Shown one piece after another: positions 11,430 to 22,300 of a stretch of DNA of 64,000 bases. The position numbers were made by a program, and so were the translations under genes. Origin of the DNA: Coix lacryma-jobi var. lacryma-jobi. Taxonomy: Eukaryota > Streptophyta > Magnoliopsida > Poales > Poaceae. Each line of letters opens with the position of its first letter. The first letter of the stretch is position 1. The stretch lies in contig CM019823.1 in the NCBI GenBank assembly GCA_009763385.1, forward strand, positions 45,136,222 to 45,200,221, given 5' to 3'. The notes under the pieces are model-generated. The model had not been told where the DNA came from, did no database searches, and worked only from the letters and a program-made list of their open reading frames with translations.

Positions 11430-12912
11430 CAAACGAAGCTCTGCCACATGTGTGCCTGAAACTGGTCATCTGACCAGTCCCCAGCTTTGCTGAGAAGGCT
11501 GGCGTAGAAGCCGACCAGTCCCCAGTTTTAACTGGAGGAGCTGGTCGTGAAGCCAACGCGGCTCTGCCACGTGTGTGCCTGTAACTGGTCATCTGACCAG
11601 TCCCCAGCTTTGCTGAGAAGGCTGGCGTAGAAGCCGACCAGTCCCAGTTTAACTGGAGGAGCTGGTCGTGAAGCCAACGCGGCTCTGCCACGTGTGTGCC
11701 TGAAACTGGTCATCATGCAGTGACCAGTCCCCAGCTTTGCTGAGAAGGCTGGCGTAGAAGCCGACCAGTCCCCAGTTTTAACTGGAGGAGCTGGTCGTGA
11801 AGCCAACGCGGCTCTGCCACGTGTGTGCCTATAACTGGTCATCTGACCAGTCCCCAGCTTTGCTGAGAAGGCTGGCGTAGAAGCCGATCAGTCCCCAGTT
11901 TAACTGGAGGAGCTGGTCGTGAAGCCAACGCGGCTCTGCCACGTGTGTGCCTGAAACTGGTCATCTGACCAGTCCCCAGCTTTGCTGAGAAGGCTGGCGT
12001 AGAAGCCGACCAGTCCCCAGTTTAACTGGAGGAGCTGGTCGTGAAGCCAACGCGGCTCTGCCACGTGTGTGCCTGAAACTGGTCATCTGACCAGTCCCCA
12101 GCTTTGCTGAGAAGGCTGGCGTAGAAGCCGACCAGTCCCCAGTTTTAACTGGAGGAGCTGGTCGTGAAGCCAACGCGGCTCTGCCACGTGTGTGCCTGTA
12201 ACTGGTCATCTGACCAGTCCCCAGTTTTGCTGAGAAGGCTGGCGTAGAAGCCGACCAGTCCCCAGTTTAACTGGAGGAGCTGGTCGTGAAGCCAACGCGG
12301 CTCTGCCACATGTGTGCCTGAAACTGGTCATCTGACCAGTCCCCAGCTTTGCTGAGAAGGCTGGCGTAGAAGCCGACCAGTCCCCAGTTTTAACTGGAGG
12401 AGCTGGTCGTGAAGCCAACGCGGCTCTGCCACGTGTGTGCCTGTAACTGGTCATCTGACCAGTCCCCAGCTTTGCTGAGAAGGCTGGCGTAGAAGCCGAC
12501 CAGTCCCCAGTTTAACTGGAGGAGCTGGTCGTGAAGCCAACGCGGCTCTGCCACGTGTGTGCCTGAAACTGGTCATCTGACCAGTCCCCAGCTTTGCTGA
12601 GAAGGCTGGCGTAGAAGCCGACCAGTCCCCAGTTTTAACTGGAGGAGCTGGTCGTGAAGCCAACGCGGCTCTGCCACGTGTGTGCCTGTAACTGGTCATC
12701 TGACCAGTCCCCAGCTTTGCTGAGAAGGCTGGCGTAGAAGCCGACCAGTCCCCAGTTTAACTGGAGGAGCTGGTCGTGAAGCCAACGCGGCTCTGCCACG
12801 TGTGTGCCTGAAACTGGTCATCTGACCAGTCCCCAGCTTTGCTGAGAAGGCTGGCGTAGAAGCCGACCAGTCCCCAGTTTTAACTGGAGGAGCTGGTCGT
12901 GAAGCCAACGCG
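11430..12912. repeat. Tandem array: about 12 monomers of ~122 bp arranged as 245-bp dimers
   Basis: The phrase gctctgccac recurs every ~122 bp about 12 times. Alternate monomers differ consistently (gtaactgg versus aaactgg; gttttaact versus gtttaact), giving a 245-bp higher-order unit. Each monomer contains two perfect inverted repeats: actggtca-tc-tgaccagt, and ccagtt-t(t)-aactgg whose loop length is the only thing that varies. Most monomers also carry a CCACGTGT G-box core. The 82-codon frames repeated in it are by-products of the unit length. Confidence 0.9.
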
Positions 12913-13147
12913 ACTAAAGGCCGGTTTGACTGTTGGGCCGACGAAGCGGGCCGTGTAAGTGAAGCAGGTGAAAAGAAAAAACCCTATTTACACGGAAAAA
13001 CCGAGAGGTCACGCGGTAAAAACACGCGCCGCCGTGTCGAACCCTAACCATTGCCATTCACATCTTCTCCGGCGAGCTGAATACTGTAGCCCTAGATTAG
13101 AGAGGGCTCGCCTTCCCGCCGCCCCTTCAGTTTTATCGCCGGAATAG

Positions 13148-15993
13148 ATGGCGCCCCGGACAAAGAAAAACACGGCGGGGGAGGCGGTGCAGTTGGACAA
13201 GGAATGGGCGGCGTCGAGAAGTACCGAAGAAAGCGTCAGCCGCCTCGTCGCTGCTGGCCTGCTGCCGGATAAAGTCACTGGGGGATGGAGGGCGCCCAAT
13301 GGTGAGCGCTATCCCCAACCCAATGCTGGAGAACTCGTTGTTTTTTTGAAGACTATTTTGTCCGTGGATTTGGTTTGCCGTGCCATTCGTTTTTGCGGTG
13401 CCTGCTCGATTTCTGGGGAATTGGTCTCTGCAATCTTGGACCAAATTCCATTTTATCAATCTCTGTTTTCATCCACCTATGTGAGGCTTACCTCGGGATT
13501 CAGCCGCACTTCAATTTGTTTCGCCACTTCTTCCAATTGAAAAAGAATAACCGCGGATCCCGAATTGCGGGCAGTGTGTATCTTCTGTTGCGGGAGGGGA
13601 TGGCGTCAGAATACATTAACGTACCCCTTCAGAGCAATGTCAGCGGCTGGGCAGAGAAGTGGTTCTACATAGCCCAATGCCAAACTCCACCTGTCTGCTG
13701 TGACATAGGGAAATTAGTTGAGTCAAACTGGACCTGGTCAGAAAAACCATCATCAGGTGACATGGAGCAAGTCCGGGAGATTCTCAATTTGCTGAAGGGA
13801 TAAACGTCGATGGGATTCAAATCACAGCAAACTTCATGTATCGACGGGTGCAACCGTGTAAAGATAGAGTGCACCCTGGTTATGAGTATGCAGGTCAGCC
13901 TGATCTGACCCGTGAGCATGCCGAAGACTTGGGGAAGAACGAAGTTGAGAGGCGTGTTCACGCGGTACTTCAATTTGGCGTGTGGAAGAAACCGGCGAAG
14001 ACTACTCAGCCATTTAGTTTGGCAAATCCCGTCAAAGACGTAAGTCTTCTTCAGAAGTTAATGCGTAGTGTTTGACCAACCATGTTTCAGCGACACTGGC
14101 CTTGGCTTGTTTGCAGGACCGCTCTGCTGTGTATGTTTCGGGCGTGCCGACGAAGGAGTGGCCTGGGGATCCCGACAAAGGTGGCATGACCAGGCCACTG
14201 CGGCGCCCCCAACCAGACGAGCAGTCGACTGGAGCGGCGAGGAAAAACAAGGGGTCTGTAGATGAAGAGGCCTCGTCGACTGCTAGAGCGACGGGAAAAC
14301 GCGCGCCCCCGGGCGGAGAGGGCCCGCTGGGTTGTCAGCGCCAACCGAAAACCCTGTGAGGACACCAAGCGGCGCGGTTCCTAACCCGACCAGCTCTGGT
14401 CACGACTGGGAAGACGACGACGAGGAAGAAGCACCCGTGCCCAAGCGGGTCCGAGTTGAGGAAGCAGCCTCGGGCGCACAATCCTCACCAAGGCCGAAGA
14501 AGCTGAAACTCAGAGGCGGGCTCCGCATCAGCGACCTGTAAGTGACTTACCGCCTTTATCGTTGGTGTGTGGTCCACCAAAGAGGTTCTGATGCTGTCTT
14601 TTATTATAGCGACCCTGTTACCGATGTTGAGATGACTGGTGGCAACTCTGTTGCCGGGGCGACCGGTGTTCCGGAGCCCATGGAGTCCCTGGAAAAAGAA
14701 ACCGGAACTGGGGGGCCGATTGATGGTCGAGCAACCACGGAGGCACCCGACGCTGATAAGAATAGTGGTCGGGGGTCAGCCGGAACCACACAAGCGCCTC
14801 CCGATGCCCCGCCTCCTCCTCTGAACGCGATGGGGCTTGCTTCAGGCCCCCTACCGAATAAGGAGGCACCCGAGGAGTGCGAGGACCAGGCGCTCGAGAC
14901 GTCTGAGGATGAGGTCATCGAAGTTACGCGTCCCCCGAAATCTCCGGATCGAGTGGTTAGGGTAGCGCGCCATCGGGCGGGTGAGTGGGTGTTTCACACG
15001 AAGAGAACACCGACAGCCGCCCAATGAAGAATTTTAACCGGCTGCTTGGCGAACTCCATAAATATGCCCAGGTAACTGCTTTGTAGAGCTTTAAAGCTTG
15101 GTCCGAAGAGTCTAATGCTCGCGCTGATTTACAGGGGATATCCGACCTGTCCGAGGAGCGACGAAGGTGTTTTGAGTCCGTCGGTCCTTTGCTTGATGCA
15201 AAGGTGAAGCTTGAAGAGTCATGCTCACAGTATCAGGCCGACCTGGTCAGAGCTCGGCAGGTCGAGGCCGGATTGCGCGAAGCTATCGGAAAACAAACGT
15301 CCGAGCTGACGCAACTTCGACTTGAAAGCCAGGGTAATGGTCTGTCAAAACCTTTCCTTCTTTACTCTTGACAGCGTAATAAGACGTTGTCTGCCACAGA
15401 GCTGTCTTCGCAAGTTGCCATAGCGGAGCTCAAAGCGCAAGAAGGCGAGGCTGCGGCTATTCAGCAGAAAGCGCGGGCAGACGAGCTGGAGAAGGAACTC
15501 GAAGGTAGCTGCTGGAATTTTTCCACTTTGCATATGTCGTTTTCTTGGTTGGTCGTAATATGTTACGACTTGTTTGGTTGCAGAGCGACGCCGAGCTTGG
15601 CAAAACCAAATTGCTTTGGTTTGTCAAGATAAGAAGACTTGGGAAGGGCGCTGCCAATCCATGTTGCGAGGGATGAAGCCAGTGATTGATGTCGTATATG
15701 GATCTAGCAGCCGAGTACCCCGCCCGGACAACGTGGTTGACCAGTGCATTGGATTGTGGCCTGCGGTGAAGAATTTCACAGTGGATGCCGGCGAACAGGT
15801 CGGTGCATATGTGCTAGCCCTTACCCGGGCCCACTACCCGGGCGTAGACATAAAGAGGCTGGAAGCTGGCTTTCCTCGAAATACGTCGGAGGCTCAGGCG
15901 TCGGAGCTGATTGAGGGGGCTCGGGAGACGTCTGCTGTGCTTGTGAAGGACTTGGACCTACTTGGGGAACCCGGAGAGTCCAGCGCTCTATAG
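13148..15993 (+). CDS. Six-exon antisense gene of the young Tat element (Transposase_28-like N-terminus, coiled coil)
   Basis: The gene lies antisense to gag-pol. Exons read as 13148-14039, 14117-14537, 14610-15071, 15134-15333, 15400-15504 and 15584-15993; every intron is GT-AG and 62-79 bp, and codons join in phase. Exon 1 has the block CEAYLGIQPHFNLFRHFF, typical of the plant 'putative gypsy type transposon' family (Pfam Transposase_28). Exon 2 has an acidic stretch and two NLS-like clusters (PKRVRV, PKKLKLR). Exons 4-5 form a coiled coil, and exon 6 a helical domain with HYPGVDIKRLEAGFP. Frame changes at 13341, 13797, 14329 and about 15004 each look like one base missing from a run. The transcript would be nuclear; function unknown. 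Confidence 0.75.
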
Positions 15994-16112
15994 GACCAAG
16001 AAACTTTTATGTTCACTCTTGTGAATTGTTAATTGTACATGTATGAACCTTATCTTATATCCCAAATTTGCGATGCAGTGGGTAATTTGGGCGAAAAACG
16101 ACGATGCCTTAC

Positions 16113-17414
16113 TCATAACATCCCATAAAAATACAAGGCCGAGTACATATTGTTCAACTCTGCAAAATTACGCGTAAAAACGTCGTAGCTGCTGTCGATA
16201 TGCCATGAGTTAGGGACATCAGTCCCGCTTAGGTCGGTGAGCCTGTACGATGTAGGTCGTGTGACCTGCTTCACGATATAAGGGCCTTCCCAATGAGAAG
16301 ATAGTTTGTGCAACCCGGCAGTGTTTTGGATGCGCCTCAAGACCAGATCCCCAACGGCGAAGAACCGTTCTTTAACGTTCCTGTTGAAGTATCGGCGTAG
16401 GCTTTCAACGTATTTGGCTGTTCGGATGCATGAATCCAATCTTCGTTCTTCGATGCAGTTGACTTCGAGTTCTCTGGCCTGGTCGGACATTTCCTGGTTG
16501 TGCAGCTCCACCCTTGGCGATCTGAACGCTATTTCAGCCGGCAAGACTGCTTCGGCGCCGAACACCATGTAGTAAGGTGAAGTGCCTGTGCTTCTGCTTG
16601 GTTGTGTTCGAAGCCCCCAAACAACGGATGGTAACTCTTTTAACCATCTACCAGCCTTCTGGTCCTGGTTGTTGGCTCTATACAACCTCTTTTTTAATGC
16701 GTCGAGTAGCATGCCATTTGCCCTTTCAACCTGCCCATTAGCCCTTGGATGGGCAACGGAGACGTATTTGACGATTATACTCCTCTCTTCACAAAAGTCC
16801 CAGAAGTCTGAACCGGTGAAGGTGGAGCCCAAGTCGGTAATTATGCAATTAGGCAGGCCGAATCGATGGATGATGTCGTTTAGCAGCTCGGCTGCCTTTT
16901 GTGCCGTGGGTGTGACCAAAGGCTTGTATTCTATCCATTTGGAGAACTTATCGATCATGACGTAGACGTACTTGAACCCTCCGGGTGCTGTTTTGAACGG
17001 CCCAATCATGTCCAGTCCCCAGCATGAGAAAGGCCAAGAGGCTGGTATGGCTTGTAGGTCGTGAGCCGGGACATGGATCTGTTTGGCAAAAAATTGACAC
17101 CCTTCACAGTATCTGACTAGCTTTTCTGCGTCAGCTACCGCTGAGGGCCAGTAAAAACCTGCTCGGAACGCCTTCCCGACCAGGGTTCGGGAAGCTGCGT
17201 GGTTACCACATATGCCTGCATGTATGTCCCCCAGAATTCGGATGCCTTCTTCTTGGGAAACGCACTTTAGCAACAGCTCCTCTTTAGCGTTTTTGCGCAT
17301 GAGCTTTCCGTCTACTAAGAGATACTGCTTGCTGCGTCGAATAAGGCGCTCGGCTTCGATCTTGTCTTGGGGAATGTCCGCGCTAGCGAGGTATCTTATG
17401 AACTGATCCCTCAA
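16113..17414 (-). CDS. Integrase, young Tat element
   Basis: The open frame of about 433 codons has the HHCC finger (HAGICGNHAASRTLV, then CEGCQFFAK), the catalytic core (GLDMIGPF, CIITDLGSTFTG, and the Glu in ANGQVERANGML) and a C-terminal GPYIV motif. It is the end of the polyprotein. Its frame is one base off from the RNase H frame, joined in a four-base overlap at 17411-17414 where a single G stands. It has no ATG of its own at the right place, so it is not a separate gene. The domain itself appears undamaged. Confidence 0.9.
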   Translation of the reverse strand: MRDQFIRYLASADIPQDKIEAERLIRRSKQYLLVDGKLMRKNAKEELLLKCVSQEEGIRILGDIHAGICGNHAASRTLVGKAFRAGFYWPSAVADAEKLVRYCEGCQFFAKQIHVPAHDLQAIPASWPFSCWGLDMIGPFKTAPGGFKYVYVMIDKFSKWIEYKPLVTPTAQKAAELLNDIIHRFGLPNCIITDLGSTFTGSDFWDFCEERSIIVKYVSVAHPRANGQVERANGMLLDALKKRLYRANNQDQKAGRWLKELPSVVWGLRTQPSRSTGTSPYYMVFGAEAVLPAEIAFRSPRVELHNQEMSDQARELEVNCIEERRLDSCIRTAKYVESLRRYFNRNVKERFFAVGDLVLRRIQNTAGLHKLSSHWEGPYIVKQVTRPTSYRLTDLSGTDVPNSWHIDSSYDVFTRNFAELNNMYSALYFYGML

Positions 17415-17968
17415 TCATTGCCTGGCAATTGTACGGAAGCGACAGTCTGGGTGATTTGGGGCTGGTCGGCGGCCCCTGCGGAATCTTGCTCGATGGATGG
17501 TTTGACCAGGTCCTGGACAAAGACACCATTAGGGATTTGCGACCTGGTCGAACCGAGTTTGGAAAGTGCATCTGCTGCCTGGTTGTCAGCGCGTACTACG
17601 TGCTGAAACTGTAGACCATAGAATTTTCCTTCTAGTTTTCTTATCTCGGCAACGTAGGCATCCATCTTTTCGCTGGTGGCATCCCAATCCTTGTTGACTT
17701 GATTTATGACTAGGGCGGAGTCACCAAAAACCTCTAGCCTTTTGACTCCCAACTCTACTGCGATCCGGAGGCCATGGAGGCCAGCTTCATACTCGGCTGC
17801 GTTATTAGACGCTTTGAAATGTATCCGGAGGACATAGCTCAGCTTATCTCCGGAAGGTGATACGAAGTGTATGCCTGCTCCTGCTCCTTCAAGGTTCAAA
17901 GACCCGTCAAAGTACATTCCCAGTGCTCGGTGCTGGTCGGAGGTATGGGTGTTGTCATGTCGGTCCAT
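17411..17968 (-). CDS. Second (archaeal-type) RNase H, young Tat element
   Basis: The core YFDGSLNLEGAGAGI, NNAAEYEAGLHGL, FGDSALVINQV and DNQAADALSKLG supply the four acidic residues of a type-I RNase H and differ from the retroviral-type RNase H that follows RT. A second, archaeal-like RNase H between RNase H and integrase marks the Tat clade. The frame is one base off from the upstream RT frame (short A run at 17917-17918). Confidence 0.9.
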   Translation of the reverse strand: MDRHDNTHTSDQHRALGMYFDGSLNLEGAGAGIHFVSPSGDKLSYVLRIHFKASNNAAEYEAGLHGLRIAVELGVKRLEVFGDSALVINQVNKDWDATSEKMDAYVAEIRKLEGKFYGLQFQHVVRADNQAADALSKLGSTRSQIPNGVFVQDLVKPSIEQDSAGAADQPQITQTVASVQLPGND

Positions 17969-19296
17969 TCAACGACGAAATCGACGAGCGCCTGAGATTT
18001 AATGGATGTTCGGCTGCGAAATTCGAGAGAAAACGGGGCTAGCTCCAGGGCCCATTTGATAATACGGCCATTTGCGTCCTTATTGCGTAGAATATCTCCG
18101 AGTGGGTACTCAGTAACCACCGCAATGGAATAATAATCAAAATAGTGCCGCAGTTTACGAGATGTGATCAGTATCGCATATAGCATCTTTTGTACCTGGG
18201 GGTATCTTGATTTGGAGTCGTTGAGTACTTCACTGATATAATATATCGGGCGCTGAATCTTGTATGCATGCCCTTCCTCCTCTCGTTCTACAACCACGAC
18301 GGTACTTACGACCCGGTCAGTGGCCGCAATGTATATCAACAGGGTTTCGCCATCCCTTGGTGCAGCCAATAATGGTGGAGTTGTCAGGAGTTGTTTGAGG
18401 TCTTGAAAGGCAGCCTCAGCGTCCTCGGACCACTCGAACTTCTCAGAAGCTTTGAGCAGTTTGAAGAACGGTAGGCCTTTGTCTCCGAGTCGCGATATGT
18501 AACGACTTAGGGCTGCCATACACCCAGTTAGCTTCTGGACGTCTTTTATGCATTTTGGAGATTGCATCCTTAGGACGGCTTGTACTTTTTCGGGGTTTGG
18601 TCGTAGGCCGTCTTTGCTTACTATATTCCCTAACAGGATGCCGGAGGGAACCCCGAAGGTACACTTTTTAGGGTTAAGTTTCCATCGGAACCTGTTGAGG
18701 GCTGAAAAGGTGGCGCGCAGGTCGTCGACCAGAGTATGAGCCGATTTTGTTTTCACGACGATGTCGTCAACATAGGCAGCCACGAGCTCTGCTCGGATTT
18801 CTTCGGCAAGGCACTTCTGTATTGCCCTTTGGTAAGTGGCCCCCGCGTTTTTGAGCCCAAATGACATCGTGGTATAACAATATGTGCCGAAGGGTGTGAT
18901 AAACGAAGTTTTGGGCTGATCCTCTTCTCTCAGAGAAATTTGATGGTACCCAGAATAGCAATCTAGGAAAGACAAGAGCTCGCATCCCGCCGTAGAGTCA
19001 ACGAGCTCGTCAATGCGAGGTAAAGCGAAGGAGTCCTTAGGGCAGTGTTTGTTGAGATCGGTATAATCAACGCACATTCTCCACTCTTTATTCTTCTTTT
19101 GAACTAAAACCGGGTTGGCAAGCCACTCCGGATGATACACTTCTTTTATGAAACCGGCAGCTAATAGCCGTGTGATTTCTACCCTAATGGCCTCCTTCTT
19201 GTCACGAGCGAACCGCCGTAGCTTCTGTTTGATTGGTTTGGCGGTCTTCGAAACGTCCAAGGAGTGCTCGACCAGCTCCCGGGGTACGCCGGGCAT
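17896..19296 (-). CDS. Reverse transcriptase and first RNase H, young Tat element
   Basis: RT blocks are clear: EWRMCVDYTDLNKHCPKD, LSFLDCYSGYHQI, FGLKNAGATYQRA and the catalytic AYVDDIVVKT. The retroviral-type RNase H that follows is worn (IYIAATDRVVSTV lacks the usual Asp pattern), as is common in Tat elements that carry a second RNase H. Upstream the frame continues without a shift into gag-protease, separated only by a TAG at 19360-19362. The coding frame therefore effectively starts in gag rather than at 19296. Confidence 0.9.
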   Translation of the reverse strand: MPGVPRELVEHSLDVSKTAKPIKQKLRRFARDKKEAIRVEITRLLAAGFIKEVYHPEWLANPVLVQKKNKEWRMCVDYTDLNKHCPKDSFALPRIDELVDSTAGCELLSFLDCYSGYHQISLREEDQPKTSFITPFGTYCYTTMSFGLKNAGATYQRAIQKCLAEEIRAELVAAYVDDIVVKTKSAHTLVDDLRATFSALNRFRWKLNPKKCTFGVPSGILLGNIVSKDGLRPNPEKVQAVLRMQSPKCIKDVQKLTGCMAALSRYISRLGDKGLPFFKLLKASEKFEWSEDAEAAFQDLKQLLTTPPLLAAPRDGETLLIYIAATDRVVSTVVVVEREEEGHAYKIQRPIYYISEVLNDSKSRYPQVQKMLYAILITSRKLRHYFDYYSIAVVTEYPLGDILRNKDANGRIIKWALELAPFSLEFRSRTSIKSQALVDFVVEWTDMTTPIPPTSTEHWECTLTGL

Positions 19297-19359
19297 GTCC
19301 GCGGGTTTCCACGCGAAGATGCTTACGTTGTCCCTTAGAAAGCTGACGAGCGCGCTTTC

Positions 19360-22300
19360 CTATTTGGGATCGAGGTCGAGTCCGATTCGCGCTGTCTTGC
19401 TGCAGTCCCCTTCGACCAGCTCCACTTCCTTGAAGTCCTTGCTCCTGGTCGCGGCGCGTTTGGCTTCTTTGATCGGGATAGACTGCTCCTCTGGAGACAC
19501 CTTCACCGCATCCACGCGAGTTTCCTCCATGCGAATGGACAAGTCGTGGGCTTGAGCTGTCGCGAAGCTTTCCTTTTCACATTCGTATGCCGTGGAGATG
19601 CTCCCCCTGATGCTTAAAACGCCATTCTCAGATGGCATTTTTAGCAAGAGGTAGGTGTAATGTGGGATTGCCATGAACTTGGTAAGAGCAGGTCGGCCTA
19701 ACAATGCGTGGTACGACCCTTCGAAGTCTGCTACGATGAAGTTGATGTAGCAAATGCGATGGCGCTCTTTTGTCCCGAACTGGACTGGTAGGGTGATTTG
19801 GCCCAAAGGCTGAGAGGCTTGGGACGGCAGGATACCCAAAAAGGGGGCATCGTAAGGTTCCAAATCCCCTATGTTGATACCGAGCTCTGGTAAGGCGTGC
19901 TTGAATATTATGTCTAGAGCGCTGCCTCCGTCGATCAGTACTTTCTCGAATCGTACTCCATCGATGGTCGGATCGACGACAAGCGGGAAGCGACCAGGTT
20001 CAGGGACCCTGGCCCATTGATCAGCTCTGCTGAACGAGATCTCCTGATGGGACCAGGGCAAATAGCTGGGGTCGGAGATTCTTTCGTCCATGCGGTCGAC
20101 GGAGTAGACCGCTCGCTCGACTAGCTTGCGAACTCTTTTATCAGCCAGGATAGGTTTGCCGCCGAATATGGTGCGCACGGACTTTTCGGCTTCTCTGAAG
20201 CCACCGTGCTTTGGGTTTCTTCCTGGCTCCTGGTCGCCCTCATGATTCTCTTGGTGGTCTTTGCCCTCGCGCCTGCTAGAGGGTCCGTCTTCAGCGTCGG
20301 AACGCTGCTTCTTCGAGCTGTTGCGGAATATAGCTTTGAACCCTCTGCATTCCTCCATGGTGTGTCCTACGCCTGGGTGCGCCGGGCAATCCTGCTTCAG
20401 GATTTTCGAGTATGCTGAGTCGTAATTACGCTTGCCTCCTGTCTTAGTGTTATTAACCTCATTGCCTGGTGCTTGGCCGGGGTTTGACTGCCTTCGTCTG
20501 TCATCGCGGCCGTCGTACCTTCGGTTAGGGCGGCGATTATCCCTAAACCTTTCACGGCGATCATTGCGGGGTTCGTCGTGTCGATCACTGCGGTAGTCGT
20601 TGCGCTGACGGTCGTCGTGCCTGGATCTAGGCTCCCGGCGGTCGTCGGCGAGCTGTGTATTATATTCTTCTGCTCGTGCCCAGCTCTGGGCTATGTTAAG
20701 GAGGTCCTCAACTGTCCGCGGCTCTTTTCGGAGCAGCTTATTTCTCAGCCCTTCGTGATGGTGTAATCCTCTTATAAAAGCCGAGATGGATTCGTCATCC
20801 GTGACATTAGCCACCCGGATGCGGGCGTCGGAAAATCGGCGGATATAATCTCGCAAGAGTTCACCCGGGCGGTCTCTGACGCGCTCAAGGTCATATTTGC
20901 TTGCGGGCTGCTGGCAGGTAGCCTTGAAGTTAGATATAAATGCCTTTTTCAAGTCGTACCAGCTGTCGATAGAGTCAGATGGGAGACTCAGAAGCCACTG
21001 GCTTGCTGCTTGGTTGAGAACAACAGGGAGGTAGTTAGCCATAACATCTCCTCCTCCGCCGGCTGCTCGGACCGCAGTCTCATATAGCATGATCCACTGG
21101 CGGGGGTCTGCCTTCCCGTCATACGACCTCAGGTCGTGGATCTTGAACCCTTTTGGCCAGATAACAGATCTGAGCCTTTTGGTGAACTGTCTGGGACCGG
21201 TAAGTGTTTGATCTAGCAGACCGTGCTCGCGATCCCATCTGTTGCGCCTTTCCATCTCCTGCCGTAACCTTGTGTCCTTGGAGCCTTCAATATGATTGCG
21301 CAAGTCGGCCCTTTCGTTGATATGTTCGCGTAGATCTCGAGGTTCAGCGCCTGGATTGCTCCTGGCGTGCTGGTCAGGTCGGCGGTCTTGACGCCTGTCA
21401 CGGTTATCACGCTGGTCCTGATTGCTGCTGGACTCTGGGTGCGAGTCTGGTCCTCTGAAACTCCTTCGAGATCCGGTTGGGGCAGCTCCAGAGGGTCCCG
21501 CAACCTGGTCTTGAACTTGGACCAGGGATGCTTTGAGGTAAGCTCCGAGCTGCTCGAGCTGAGGTGTGGCTGGGAGGTTCTCGACCAGGTTCATGGCCAT
21601 GGCCAGGTTGGCTTGCGGTGTTCGATGTACTTGATGATTGCCGCACATATCAAACGCGTCATTTAGATTGCGTTGTGGGCGATTGCCTGCAGCTGTAGTT
21701 GCTTCAGCTGCTCTCCGAGCAGCTCTGTCGGCGTTCCTGGCCATACGCTGGGTTTTGGCTTCATCTGACTCGCCGTCGACCGGTGGTTCGTCATGGCTCA
21801 CAGCAAAAATCGAGCCCCCATAGCGTGGTAGAGGCCCGAAGCCTGGGGGGTAATCCGGAGTCCGACCAGTCGAACTGGATCTAGTCGACCCGGCACTCGA
21901 GGCTGGAGCGGTGGTTGTCAAGGAAGTTACGATCGCCATGCATGCAGTGGCGCCAGACGGCTTGGACTTTAGCGGTTGCTCCTCAGGAGTACACCGACCC
22001 TTGGTTTCATCTTGCAATAGCCCCGTAGTCTTCTTTTCATAGGATGAAGCCGCGTTATCGAGCCCGCGAGGGAGGGTAGGAGCGAAAAAGCTGCGTTTTA
22101 CCCTGCTCGGATCAGGCTCCCGAGGAGGGTTAAACGTGACGGAGCGACCTGTAGGGGTGGAGGTGATGGCAAGGCCGGTCCGAAGCTGTGCGTGCCTCTT
22201 GGCACGGGCCGGTCGTCGAGGTTGAAGCCACTCTCCTTCGTCGCGCTCAGGCGAACGATCTCCGATCGAATGCGCTAGAACAGGGGTTTCAGCGGTGCCT

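Noticed and set aside
11528..12908. Repeated 82-codon minus-strand frames and array-like spacing resembling a repeat protein or CRISPR array
   Set aside because: The unit is a 245-bp tandem repeat with no unique spacers and a stop in every unit. It is repetitive DNA in a retrotransposon spacer, not a gene or CRISPR.
13148..13190. MAPRTKKNTAGEA start of the antisense gene as a second H3 mimic
   Set aside because: Only a few residues (RTK and a later G.A) agree with H3 and the register is shifted. It is no better than chance for a basic N-terminus.
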